A stretch of 64,000 nt of DNA from contig NC_054881.1 in NCBI RefSeq assembly GCF_018320785.1, positions 24,738,275-24,802,274 of the forward strand. Direction: 5' to 3'. Positions 11,600 to 24,467 of this stretch are shown piece after piece. The notes under the pieces were generated by a model. That model had not been told where the DNA came from. It did no database searches and was given only the letters and a program-made list of their open reading frames with translations. How positions within the stretch are numbered: the stretch's first letter is position 1; each line of letters opens with the position of its first letter. A program made the position numbers and the translations under genes. Source of the stretch: Cheilinus undulatus. Its lineage: Eukaryota > Chordata > Actinopteri > Labriformes > Labridae.

Positions 11600-12300
11600 G
11601 AGATGTCCACCTTGTCAAAACGGGCTTAAGGGGATATTTTGGGATTTTTGAAGTTGGGTCGTATGAAGTACTTGGCTATAGTAGTGGCATTATCCTCCAG
11701 TGATTTCTGTGAAAGTTGCTCCTGTGGTTAGTACGAGCTCAGAAAGATCCGCACCATCGCTGTAGATGGGATCGTTTTTCCGCATAGTTCAACAAGTTTT
11801 ACAACAAAAAGAGGCCAAGAAGATATGTTGGCTCGCCTGTATGCTGTGTCAAAAACGTACAAAGCACTTCATTTCTCCACAAAAAAAAAACTCTCTGTGT
11901 CAGGCACTAATTTACGATGCAGCTTTTGGCATTTTGTGTCCTCAGCCCACTGTTATCCTCTGATCAGCTGTGTGGGTCTGTGGGCTTCTACAGAAATAAC
12001 AACACCACACCAAACTAAAACAAAGGTAATATGAGCAATTTCGACTCAAATGATGATAAAGTGCCATTTACTGTGGATACAAGAGGATATTTGTATGATC
12101 TGGAATACACTGAAGAAGAACTTATACAGATGGAGAGTCAGCAGCTGAAAGAGAGAGCAGAGAAACTTCATTTGAAAGTTTTGAGCAGGAGAGATTCCTG
12201 AGTTACCTGGTAGTGTAGGTGTGGAAATTGTAAACTCATGCTGCCTCAAATCTGCTCTTGTGGTCAGAATCAAGATTTGATCATCATCATGCGAGCAGAG
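11600..12300 (+). pseudogene. Relic of an ISL2EU/Harbinger-like transposon ORF
   Basis: The frame from 12031 encodes an acidic N-terminal stretch with YTEEELIQMES, ends at a TGA (12199-12201), and continues in frame through a second stop (TAG) into CRCGNC. This Trp-x-Cys-x-Cys-Gly-x-Cys type motif, followed by further Cys residues, resembles the zinc-binding ORF that accompanies ISL2EU-type elements in fish, often labelled P2X7-like in annotations. At least two stops break it. The upstream sequence at 11650-11710 reappears at the right edge of the window. Assignment rests on motif memory, not a search. Confidence 0.45.
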
Positions 12301-13389
12301 CAGACTGTCTTGGTGACTATCAATGATATGTTGTCACCTCATGTAAATTTTTTTTAATCTTGTACAAAGGTGATCTGACCTCAAGGGTTTTAAAAGCTTA
12401 GCATCACTGTTTTAACTGTACTATAGAGTTTATTACCAAAAAAATGATCACATTTATCTCCTCACATGTCCAAACAACCTGAAGCTGTCTACTGTGTCCT
12501 GTCCACTCTGTTAATCTTAATAAATGCCTGGATAAAGTTTCCTGCTTCAGAGCAGAAACTGGCCAGCAACAACAACCTGCCAAATGCTGTTCAAGTTTGA
12601 TTTATTCACATTATCTGGACGTAAAAAGTTGCCCAGTTCAGCCTCGTTCCAGAAAGCATTTCTTAAAATGTTTGAACATCAATCTCTTAACAAAGGACAA
12701 GTAAGAAACCTTATTTTGTAAGATTTATGTTTGATTTCAAACATAAACTTCTTTATAATGTAAAGTAATACCTTCTCTCAGATGGTAAGTATTTGTATGG
12801 ATACTCTCCACAGAGCTTTCCTTGAGTTTGGCCTCTGCCACAGTGGCTGAGAAGATATCAGAACTTTTGACTCTTGAACTCTTCACACTTGATCCCAGTC
12901 TCATGGTCCTTGGTTAGTGATGTCAAAGATGATGAAAAATTGGACTAGAAATTGAAAAGTTTGAGAGGAAATGAATCAGTTTTGTCTTCCAGTTTCAGAC
13001 ACTAACAGTTAGGTGAGAAACTGAAGGTTTTACTTTGGGCTAAATGTTGCAATCTTAATCTAAAAATGTAAACGCTTGAAAGATTTGCTGTATCAATTTA
13101 TAAAAAGTTGTAATTTACTCTGGTGATGCAGACCAACCAGTCTTAGTCCTGTGTTTGATGGCATGAGTACCCTCAGTGACGGTGTGGTGTTGCTGGTATA
13201 GGTGGTGCATCAGTGGTGTTAGAAGTAGGAGACAGGGAAAACAGGGCACCTGATCACAGCACCTGTGAGTATGGGCCCTGCTACAGTAATAAGTAAGTGT
13301 CTGCTCCAAGAGTCAGCGTGCTACATTTGACTGATTTGGACAGGGCCTGTGTGATAGGGCAACTTCAAGCTGCTATTCCTTGAATCCAT
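12301..13389. other. No gene seen
   Basis: May contain further decayed transposon sequence after the ISL2EU-like relic, but nothing I can name. A 64-codon minus frame at 13115-13309 looks like chance. Confidence 0.5.
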
Positions 13390-13611
13390 GTTGCAACATT
13401 ATTTGGAGTGAGCCCTAGCACCATCTCCAAACTGAAGGCCAAATTCCATATAACAGGGGATGCCAGAGACAGGCTGTTGAGTGGGCGTCCCAAGAAGACG
13501 ACAACCGTAGAAGACAGTTTCCTCACCTGTCAGCATGTAGGACCTACATTAGCTGACTTGCAACAAATACAGGTTAAAGAATGAGATGCCATCCCACAGG
13601 AGTGTGTGACT
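13390..13611 (+). pseudogene. Internally deleted Tc1/mariner-like transposase
   Basis: The frame starts in a helix-turn-helix segment (VATLFGVSPSTISKLKAKF), continues through a basic GRP-type hook (LLSGRPKKTTT), and then jumps to a C-terminal segment (DLQQIQVKE, stop, DAIPQECVT). The whole catalytic core between them is missing. The same C-terminal words occur in longer form at 26018-26218, so both belong to one family. This is a dead deletion product. Confidence 0.6.
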
Positions 13612-16600
13612 AAACCAAAATCAGTGTGTATTGGGATACATATTATGGGCCTTGTATCGCGATACGTATCATATTGTGAGGTTTAAGGAAATACCCAGCC
13701 CTATCATACTGACCGCTCTAAAACAGCTGAGAAATGAGAGAGAAGAAGACCTGTTAGTAGTGAAGCAGAACACTGCAGGAAGAATCTCCGCCTTGGAGAA
13801 ACTCCAAACATTTTAATTTTCTGCCATGTGAAGGATGAAGACATGGCTCAGATTCAGCATGACAAATGAGCGGCTCACAGGACTGGCACTCATGCAAGTT
13901 CACTGGAAAGTAAAAACTGACAAAGAGAGCTCTGACATGGTGGGATGTCTCTGTGCACGGAAGGATCCAGCTAGTCTTCCAGGAGGTTGTACAGGTTGTA
14001 AATATTAATAGATCAGTGTTTCAGTATTTGCATGAACTGATGAGAACGGTGTGTCTGTCTCTAATTAAACATAATTTTAGTGAACCCTAGAGAGGAGGAC
14101 TTAGAGAGGATAAAAAACAGAATGATAGATGAAGAACTGAAAACGATGATGCTCCTGGGCACAGGAGGGCCCAGACAGCACTAATATTTGTCATTTTAGA
14201 GTCAAGAACGGCACCAGGGGAGTGGAGGATGCAAACAACCTGGTTCTCTGAGCTGCCAATATTATATGAACAACAAAAGTCAGCTGGCTTCCTTTTCTTT
14301 TTGTTGTTATATAGAAAAAAAAACTGTATTTCACTCATTTCTAAACTCTGTTACAGCCTTGATTCTGCCCTATTTTGCTTTTAAGCCCCTGTGGTGTTCA
14401 GATAAGGAATTTGTGACTTCCTGAAAGAAAAAGACTTGTTTGAGAGTCACTGTTGTGTTGGTTTAAGTATCTGCTAGTGCAAAAAATAACCAGTCTCCTG
14501 TGTTTTTCACTCACATTTTAAAATTCAAATCAGAAGTTAACTGTGGCTGGGATCTTAATGGTCTTATTTGTTTGCATTAGTGACAGTGAAGTTTGTATAA
14601 TGAATGCTTTGATGTTTTATTGATGTGAAATGATTATATGCAGTATTAAAGTTTTCTGTTCCAATTAAAGTTTCAGTTTAAGCTCACTGGCATTGGCGAC
14701 ACAGGAACACTTGAATCTTTTTATCGTTGGGCTGATTGTTAGTCTTAAAGGTGAGCAGAAATCATCAATGATAATTCAGTTAAAAAGCTTGAGCTTAAAG
14801 GGATGTGCTAGTATTTTTTAAGGGATCTCTGAATGGAGAGTGACGAGTCTGCATTTACACAGGTTCTTCTTCTGGTTCCTGAAGTATCTCCACTTACACA
14901 GCAGGTCATCGTATCTAGAGTCATAATCCCGCATTTTTATTGTAGGTTGTCTTTATTCTCTTTCAAAGGTCCCTCATTCAAACAACTGATCACAGCTGAG
15001 GCTAAAAGACTGTGGCATTGCCAAATTGTACCAAACACAAAGGATCTCTGGAGGAGAAAAAATAAAACACTTTCTGTATAGCGTACCTTTAGACCAGCAA
15101 AGATTTGTAATAGTAATACATTTTTTAAAGCATATTCAAAGTGCTGAACATAGAGTTACAAGAAAAAAAATAGACACTTGACAATAAAAAAGTTTAAAAT
15201 CCTAAAAATGTATAAAAAAATATACTAAAACTACAAACAATGCTGTGATTAATCATGATTAAGAACAGCATAGTGATGTGATTAACTTGATTAATTTATT
15301 TAATTGATTAACAGCACTAGTTTGTATGCTTGAGGGAGGGAGGAAGGGAAAGGCCATCAACAAATGATGGCCTTCAACCCTCGTCATAAACAAAAAAGAA
15401 GAGACATATAAAACAGAGTTAAATAACTCTTGATCTGTAAATCATAGCCACTTACTTGTGTTTTTTCCTCTGAAAGCCCTGCGTTGTGATGCCATCCACG
15501 CCTTCATTCTTTACAGATGTTTTCTAGGGAGCCTGGAACTTAAGTGAGTTTCCAAGGTCTTTAAAGATTAAGTTCACACCAGTAACTCTGATATTCAATG
15601 GCTTTTCATCCATTTTATAATTCATTTTTTAATGTCCCTGCAACTAAAGGCTAATGCCATCTGCCATATTGTCTGTGTGCTTCCCACAATGCATTGTAAC
15701 TGGGTTGTGACAACCAATGGCAAGCTATTCCATTGTCACGTCATGCTTTGCTAGACAGCACATGTGCAAACACTGGAAAAGAGCCTGAGCCTAAATGATC
15801 CATAATAGAGAGAAAGAGACACAGAGAGGCCATGATGTGTCCTTCTGTGTCAATGTAGACAGGAACTGCTTTGAATAATGTCTCAAATTCCCAAAAGGAC
15901 AGTGACTTTTTTATAAAATGTGAATATCTTGAATATGTTTGGTCACAGAATTATTATTTTTTTCACTTTTTGGTTCCCAAAAGATAGGAGAACCAGTCTG
16001 TAAAAAAATGTAGTCATTAATCTTTACTGTGTTTACATCTTTGAGTCTTAATTTCCGTTTAGTGTTTTTAGTTTTTTTTAAACTTTTTAAAAATTCAAGT
16101 GACATTGCTGCAGCACACATTCTTAAAGCCCAGGTTTGGCTGGAAAAAAGGGATGTTTAGACATTGCCTGTGCACAACAGGGTTGATGTTTTACAAGCTT
16201 TTTAAGACAAAAAGTCCAGGTGAGACACAAGTTAAAAAAACTGGCATAGGTCTCAGAGGATTAATTAGGAGAGTGCAATGATCTGTTCAGTCTACTAAGG
16301 AGCCATCTCAGCGGAAAACCCATTTTATAAACAATCAGACCACGCAGGTCCTCTTGTCCTTTATATCTGGTTTCTTCAAAATATAACACAATGCGTGGAC
16401 TTCTGATCATATATCATCATTAGATCAACATTACATCTCATCCTGCAGCGAGAGCAAAGGGTCACCGAGAGGTCAGTGGGTCACAGAGCTGCAACGGCGC
16501 CATTAATGAGGAAAAGTTAACTTTTGGGGATATTTAGCCAAAGAATTTGACATAAAACCACAGATTCTTTAAGCTAACATTAACCTTTTAACTTCCTAAT

Positions 16601-18960
16601 GCACTCACCTAATGGAGGAAGCAATAATATCATGGACTTATACCAGAAAGGATGATAAATTGAGCCCCAAAGGTAAAATAGTCTGCTGTTGACATACTAT
16701 TCCTGTGTGAACTCGCAGTTCTCCCATGATCTCTACCTGCTGATCAGGGCTGCGCACCACAGCGCAGCGCTCTAGACTCACCTCCAGTGGGCAAGGCTGC
16801 TCACCTTTTGGACCAAACCTGCAGCACTCTGGTGCACGGCGCAGTCGTCCTATGTGGAAATTGCGGGTTAGTATGACATGTTTTAAAGGTATGACTGCAG
16901 ATTGGTAGAGCAGCTTCAGATCGATGAAGGAGAAACAAGGTTGTCCGACTTACACCTGAGTAAAAGTTTAGTCTCTTTCCTTCTCCATTATTGTTGATGT
17001 TGCCTTCTTTGTCCCATCAACAGACCTCTCCGTCCTGCAACTAACTGTTAACCTGACACACGTAATGTTCGTTTTTTAGTTTCTGGGGGGAGGGTTACGT
17101 TTGTGGGGTTCACAAAAACAACAGATCATTGTGTTATATTGTGCTATATTGAACTGTATGATTTAAATCTGCTTAAATTACTGACACAAAACAAAATAAA
17201 GTTGTGCTAACAAATAAGAAGTGACATTTTCAAGTTCTAGTATTGCTAACACACTTAAGAGTGTAAAGTATAAGTCAGAAAATCAGTTGAAGACTATAGG
17301 GTGGATTCAGATTTCCTATACTTGACTTATTTCTCATTCAGTAGCAGCAGAACCTGCGGGGAACATTTTAATGTTTCCCCTCCTCAACGTTCACCAACAT
17401 TCTTCCTTACAGCAATCCTGCAAAGTTACATAGCTGGTTTAAATGATCATACAAAAGAAAAAAGAGAATGATTCCTTTATTTTCTGCAGCCTTTCATCAG
17501 ACACGCATACACCCCATAAAAATGCTTCAAAGTTAAAGTCTATTTATTTTCTGTTCTTCTGTATTCAGTCCCTGCGTGCAGTCCCCAAATTTATGAAAAC
17601 TCACTTTGAATATTCAGTGTGTGTTTGTAGAATAATTATAGCGGTCCACGTCTTCTGTTTCATTTTAACACAATGTGGAATAAAATAGATGAGTACATAA
17701 TAAATGTGCAGGGCTGACTTTTGATTAGCTGAGCCACACACTGTGGAGCATAAAAATAGATTAGTGCACCAAATAAAAATAGATGAAAACAGAGTTCTTT
17801 TTCTTTCCTGTTTACAGGATGTTCCCTCTAAATGTATTACACCACTAGCTATATAAAATGACCTTGAAAGAAACAGTTAAATTGAGTAGGATGATGGTTT
17901 TAGCCACATTGAACCCATTTCTCAGTACAGTAATACATAAGCCTGCTCTCTAACAGTATCATCAGCTCAGTATTTCTGCTTTTGTGTCGTTGAAGGCTGA
18001 AAGACAAGCAGACTATTATGTAGGCCAGATCTGAGTCACAGAAACATCTCACCAAGCACTCTCCTCTCAGCAGCAGTCACCCTGCTATGTGTCCTTTACT
18101 TTGTCCCAGCTCCCAGTTAAAAGCACTGGGATTATGCACAAAACACTGTGAATAGTGCTGGAGCTTATGCTTCACACAACAATCCTGACTCCCATTGAGA
18201 AGCTTGTAACACTACACCTGCTGAGCCAGATGAACCCTCAGTCCTCGCCTTCATTCTGCTACTATTGTGTTATATAACGGATGGAAAATTCTTATGGGCA
18301 AATTAAAATGTAAGATGTTAATATTCGCTCACATCTCTCCTCCTGAACGTTTTGCATGCTGTATGCACTGCAGGGTGTGCAGCAGCTTAGTCATCCCTAA
18401 ATTTTCAACCATAAAATTTTATCAGCTGATGATCTGCTAACATCATAATCAGCTAACTGATCAGTCTTTGGACAGCTGGAGAGATAAAGTCTTCTTTTGT
18501 CTGTTGAATTACTGATGGGGTTGGTGTGATTGTGCAGAGGTAATATGATGGCAAGAAAAGCAGGGGGCTGTGATTGATGGCTACCTCTCTAATCTTTTTG
18601 TTCCTCACTATTAGATCCAGAGCTTTCTTTAAACAAACTGACCTAAAACAGTCATCCTGTGGAGTTATACATTGACAGAACCAGGCATGGTGCCAGGATT
18701 ACAATTTTGGATGGGCCCACATCAATTTGGCTGGTTCTGATTATAGCAAAAGTTTAAACTTTTTCCCTTTTTTATAGCAAACTACATTCTATACTTTTTA
18801 AGGCAATACTGCATATGTGATCCTTCAAACATGGAGCCTTTAAATAATGTAGCCTTTTGTTAACATATAGACTACTCTTTAGTCATTTACTGTATATTAA
18901 GTCCACATTATTATCAACTGTCCAGTCAAGACATTATAAATGGTACATTAAATAAAGTAA
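13612..18960. other. No gene; scattered repeat ends
   Basis: Non-coding for over 5 kb. Recognisable bits are a perfect 12-bp palindrome GTATCGCGATAC (13654-13665) within a repeat-like stretch, and a run of GATTAA words (15248-15310) like the ends of some fish DNA elements. A somewhat GC-richer patch sits at 16730-16870. No spliced gene structure found. Confidence 0.5.
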
Positions 18961-18999
18961 TTATTATTATTATTAGTAGTAGTAGTAGTAGTAGTAGTT
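18961..18999 (+). repeat. Compound (ATT)n(AGT)n microsatellite
   Basis: About four ATT units switch to about seven AGT units, directly visible. The sequence from 19000 to 19942 holds nothing further that I can identify. Confidence 0.85.
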
Positions 19000-19942
19000 A
19001 AATTTAAAATAACGGAAAGACATCTCTATAGTACAGTAAAAGACAAAAAAATAATAAAATCTAAAATAAAAAGGATCTGATTTTGATTCAGTGATGTCTG
19101 TGTCTGCTTAGACTGTTAAGGTTTTTGGCACACTTGCATGTACAACATGTGCAACCAGTCATCACTGCATGGAGAAAACCCTTAATGAAAGATGTTTAAT
19201 AAGATTATCATGCATTATGAGGACAAGCATACAAAACTGCACAATCAGATCTTATTTCCTGGATGTCAGTATACTGAAAAATGTCTGAATCCTGAGGCTT
19301 TTTCTTTTCATTTACTACAGAAATGTCTTGAACTTGAGAACAACATCAGTTTCTGAGCTGATCATTTTTCTGTTCTCTCCATCAAAGCAAACCCACACAG
19401 GGACTAAAGCAGAATGATGAGAAGAAGAGAGCATTAAAGTGCTGGTGGCAATCCCACCTCAGGCTGTGAGTGTTAAGACATGACTGAACATCAGCCCAGC
19501 TGTCTACCTCATCAGTGACCTTTAGTACAAATATAACATGTACTTCCATGTACACTGCTGGGCTTTTGGCATTTTAAGACTCCAGACCAGAAACGAGAGC
19601 CCACATGATGCTAAGCTTCCTGCCCTCAGTGGAACAAGAGGGTTTTTCATGTCTCTGTTTAAACCTTCAGATTTTGAAGATTAAGGTCCTCCTCTGTGTG
19701 GACCTTTTAAGAGATGAATTATCCTCTGTTACTGAAGGCCCAGCACTGGGTCTGGGCAAGCCCAGAGCAGTGGTGTATATATTCTTTATGGGAAATGTGG
19801 ACAGAATGGCTGAATGAGAGACATCTTGAAATCACAGTTATTGCCTTCTATAAAGTGAAAATACAAAGCTTAGATCATAGCAGTCACAAGACACATTATG
19901 GACCAGAATTCATCAGATATCTAGAGAAAAAACTAAGACAGA

Positions 19943-20464
19943 AGCCGTTTCTCAATACGCATACTTCAGCGTACTTCTGGACGTACAGATTTATGATACG
20001 TCATCAATCAAAGCCAAAGTTCTGTTCCAATTCAAAGTCCGCATCAAAACAAGTTCGGTCGAAGTACCCAGTTACAATCCTACAATGCAATTTGCATCAT
20101 CCAGCGGGAAACTCAAACAGTGGCAGAGGAGAAGTCACACAATTGCTGCCACGTAAAAATATGAATAAATTACTTGTTTGTGATAGAAATGTGTTTGAAA
20201 CCCAGAAACGTTGGATGAGTTGGATAAAATTCATCATTGATAAATTCTAAATGGATGATGTCGGACAAAACCAGCAGGCAACCGGATGTGACGTGTAGGG
20301 ACGTAGAAGGGGACGCTAGCAAAGTCCGCTGCTGTTCCAATAGTAGTAGCATCGTTCTGCGGACTCCCGTACCCCTGAAGTCCGAACTCCGGAGCGAACT
20401 TGCCAAGTTCGAACTTCCAGAGAATGCAAGTTTGAACTTGTGAACTTTGAATTGAGAAACGGCT
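19943..20464. mobile_element. MITE with AGCCGTTTCTCAAT inverted ends
   Basis: Left end AGCCGTTTCTCAAT (19943-19956) is the exact reverse complement of the right end ATTGAGAAACGGCT (20451-20464). Both ends continue into imperfectly inverted sequence rich in GTTCGAACTT-like words. A 178-codon frame that crosses its left boundary (19714-20250) has no motif and is not a gene. I could not settle the target duplication, so the superfamily is open. Confidence 0.65.
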
Positions 20465-23400
20465 AGTGACCCCCCCCCCAAAAGTTGTTAAAATTAGATT
20501 TGCACGTCAACTAAAATCCTGATTTAACATTTGAGAGGTATTTAAGCAAAACGCTGGTGTTGGGACACAACCTCTTATCTCCGTTGGTCATGTGCCATTG
20601 GTCACACTTTAAACAAAAAGTGGTGATTTTGGAGATACAAGGTTTTGGCCTCACGACAGCAAAAAGGAACTGTGTAGGCCTGTTATCTTTGGTTTTTATC
20701 AATGAAAATTGATGAACATTCAAATTGGTGTAGAATTTTAGCAGCAATAGAGCCCAACAGTTTAGTTCCAGAAGAAAAATCCCACAATCCCAGAGTGCCA
20801 CGTGACGTGTCTGAGTTCTGGACCCTGCTATTGATTTGTGCCTTCAAATGTTGGCTGTTGATAACTACGATAAATGCCATCGTACTGTGAAACTTTTAAC
20901 AGTCTACTATATATTTCAGTGGAACAGCCAACAAAATCAACGCAATTAATACTACATTAATGATCAACATCCATATATGGTTAAAGTTTGAAAGCTATGG
21001 TAAGCAATGGTCTTAACAATGACCTACACATCCCCAAATGGATTGTGTGATGTGTATTATGTAAACATCCATTTTTGCATTGAATCAAATCTTTTATAGT
21101 TACAAACATTCAGGTAGCCACTTGGCTTGGTTTCTGGATACCAAAGCATTGGCAAAGGGATTTTGTGACATGCCAGCAAGGCCACCCATTACCCGCAGTT
21201 TCCACATGCAGTGCCACAAACCCTACTATGGTACTAGCTCCCTCTGTAGTCAATCAGAGCAGTTCAACTGACCGCGCTCCAGTCTTGCACCAGCACATCT
21301 CTGAATCGCCACTCCACTGCGCTTCAATAGGGATATGCTGCAGGTCTATTTTCAGACCAGCCGTATGGGCGCCCTGCTTGTCAGTGGAGGATTTGAATGA
21401 GGAAATTTACTTTATAAATCAGAGTTGCCAGAAAAGAAAAAAAAAAAAAACTGGGTGGTGACTCATGAAGTACTGCAGTTTTATCCATTAATAGCATATG
21501 GAATATTTATTTAGTTATTTATTATTTATGTACAAAAAAAAAAATTAATTGATGAAAATACTAATATACATTGCATAATGGTCTTTTGGGATGAGGATCA
21601 TTGATTTTTTTTTTTTTTTTAATCGAATCGATTATGGGACTAAATTATCAAACTCTTTATTGATAATATTAGTAATATTAATAGGAATATTGGTGCATTT
21701 GGGTTGGAAAATTGGGCAATATGTTTTTAACAGAACTTAAGCTTTATATCTATTTTAGATTGTTAATTAAATGACTAAGCCTCGCCTAAAACAAAAATTC
21801 CAATTTTCTGTACATGACTTTGAACGCATCATAATAATTTAACTTTCTCCTCCTTGAATTGTCAGAAGTCTAAGCATCTTTAAACACATCATGATGTAAT
21901 TGTATGTCGCCTTTGGCTCGCTAATTAACAAATATGACAGGTGGTCTAATAAATTTGTTAAGCACTGTATGTTAACCTTCCCAAAGATCCATGTCTGTGC
22001 TCACACTTTACTACTGATTCATCTGAATCATTTAATCAAACAAAGCTGTCGAAAGAGCTCACAGGTACTGGTTTAACATAAAGAATATAAAGCCAAATGC
22101 CTTGCTGACTGTTTTGTTCCACAAAAAGCCTAAAAGGTCACAAATATTTAGTGTAAGCCCCTGAGTGAAGCAAGGCAAGAGACCCTGAATATGCTACTAT
22201 GCAGCTAAAATCTCTGGAGGCAAAACATTGACAATATGCCTGCTTACGTAGGAACCGGAATTTCCTCCATGCACAGTGCAGATGTGCACAATTCCCTAAA
22301 AAGCCTCCACTTCTTCCCTGTTAGTGAGACCCCCAGAGTGAACCTTGTTTTATTACTTCATTCCCCAAGCCCATCAAACACACGCAGGACATTTTCTACA
22401 CACCCTCTCATTTACACCAAAGACTTTACCAACATCCACATCATTAGAAACGCTTGATTCTGTGGAAAAAGATAAAAATGACCTCGGAATTTGATGAGTG
22501 GATTTGTATGTTTGTCAAGGTTACACATTCACCGACAATTTATGCAGGATTATTTCAACATTTACTGTAAAACGTTCAGTTAAATTTGGCTTTAAAATCG
22601 AATCCAGCAAAAATGCTAAATAAATGTTTGTGTGCAATCAGAGTCAAAGGCAGATTTTACTGGTGGATTTTTATGACTGTTAAGCTTAAAACTCATGCAG
22701 GCTGAAGTGGTTTACAATGACACAGCATAAAATACAATTTTTATTTCACCACTGACTCCCATAAACTGGATGGATCATTAGAGGCCAGTCAGTGAGAGGA
22801 GAGAAGCAAAAACTTCTGCCAGGGCTCATGAAATCCAACAGTGCCCCCTACAGGCTATGTCTCACTGCAAACTGCTGCACTCACTAAGCCCTAGCACTCA
22901 TGACTCAGGCATGAGGAGAAGTTATAAGAGCTGTCTTCTGCGTGACTGTAGCCTGGCAGAGTCTGACTGTGGCATCATGGCAGAATATGTCAGTCTAAAA
23001 TATTGTGTTATCAAAAAGGAAGCCATATTATGCCACTCAAGGTTATTTTCAGATAAGAGTATAAGCGCATAGCAGCCAAGTACATCCCCCTGATAGCATC
23101 AACTCTTGGACCACATGCTGCATTTGTCTGGCACCTTTGGCTGAAATGTGGCATGGAAAAAACTTGGTGATGGTAACCACATACACTTTGCCATACCTTC
23201 AAACTTGGAGGGAGTTTCTCTTCTAAGAACTTACTGTAAGTAGTTGAACCTCTGGCCCAAATATTGGTTTTGATATTTTTGCCCCAACCCCGCCTTACCC
23301 CAGAATCAACTGGGTGGAAGTCAGAGATGGAGTCACCACACTTCACAGCATGATACCAGAATATAGAGCAGACATTAGCTGGTGATGTAAGCTCATGTCT

Positions 23401-23734
23401 AAAGATGCAGAAAAGGAAAAGAATCAAAATGTTATTACAAACATGTTCATTATAAAGTCATCAGTGTAAAAAGAGGCAGTTTCTCATCAATTACTCCCTG
23501 TTCTCCATCTCTTATTGCAGCAGAAGCTGCATTTGCAGGCTGATGTCAGTATGGGGTAATTAACATTTATCAGTCTCAGAGTGAGACCTTTCCTCCACAA
23601 GGGGAGAATGATGTGGAAGCTGCTGTGGTCTTTACCCTCCCACTGAACTCTATCCTCAGACAGTGAAAAAAGCCTTACTGGGTAAAAAACGGCAAGAAAA
23701 TTGTATGGTTATGTCAGAACTCATGTCTTCTAAG
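20465..23734. other. No gene; repeat fragments
   Basis: A segment near 20600-20650 (AGTGGTGATTTTGGAGATAC, GGTTTTGGC) is shared with 60222-60270 and marks a dispersed repeat. A GC-richer patch (21160-21400) has short overlapping frames only. The word GGTGGTCTAATAAATTTGTT followed by AAGCACTGTA (21941-21970) equals the right terminus of the Tc1-type element at 38202-38760, so this is an orphan transposon end. Homopolymer tracts lie at 21534-21546 and 21607-21621. Confidence 0.5.
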
Positions 23735-24467
23735 GACTAGCTCAAAAACTGTGTGGCAGGAGCTTCATGGGATGGGTTTCCATGCCAGAGCAACTGCATG
23801 GTGCGGCTCCATCACCAGGTCTAATGCCGCATTTCGTATGGAGTGGTGTAAAGCACTAGGACACTACTGTGCAGCAGTATAGTGATAAATCACACTTCTC
23901 TGTTTGGCAGTCAGATGGGGAGTCTAGGTTTGACGGCTCTTCAGAGAACATTACTTGCCTGACTGGACTGTGCCAATTGAAGTTTGGTTGAGGAGGGATA
24001 ATGGTATGGGGCTGTTTTAGGGTCAGGGCCCAGGCCCCTTATCTCCAGTGAAGGCCAGTCTTAATGCTTAAGCATACCAAGAGATTTTGGACAATGCTAT
24101 GCTTCCAACTTTTTGGCAATAGTTTAGGGAAGGCCCTCCACTATTCCAAGATGACTGGGCCCCAGTGCACAAAGGGACTTAACTGGCTCACACAGAGACC
24201 CTTTGGGATGAACTGGAACAGAGATTGTGAGCCAAGCTTTTTGTCCAAGATCAGTGCTTGACCACATAAATGCTCTACAAAATGAATGGGCACACATTTG
24301 CACAAAACACTGCAAAGTTTTGTGAAAAGCCTTCCAAGAAATGTTGAGGCAGTTATAGCTACAACAGGGGACCAACTCCATATAAAAGTACAAGTATTAA
24401 AATACAATGTAATTTCAGTCCCTTTGGTGTAATGGTCAGGAAGCCAAATACTTTTGTCCATAGTGTA
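23735..24467 (+). pseudogene. 5'-truncated Tc1-like transposon relic
   Basis: The sequence is related to the fuller copy at 29411-30474, from the GCTTCATGGGATGGGTTTCC region onward. The transposase remnant includes LFQDDWAPVHKG around 24140-24175, where the Asp of the DDE triad's QD-x-AP-H motif is still present, and a decayed DPxGMNWNRD stretch. Stops and frameshifts break every frame. The right end, ACTTTTGTCCATAGTGTA (24450-24467), is the Tc1 terminal repeat; the left terminus is absent. Confidence 0.7.

Noticed and set aside
19714..20250. 178-codon open frame
   Set aside because: It crosses the boundary of the MITE at 19943, has no domain, and its composition follows the repeat sequence.
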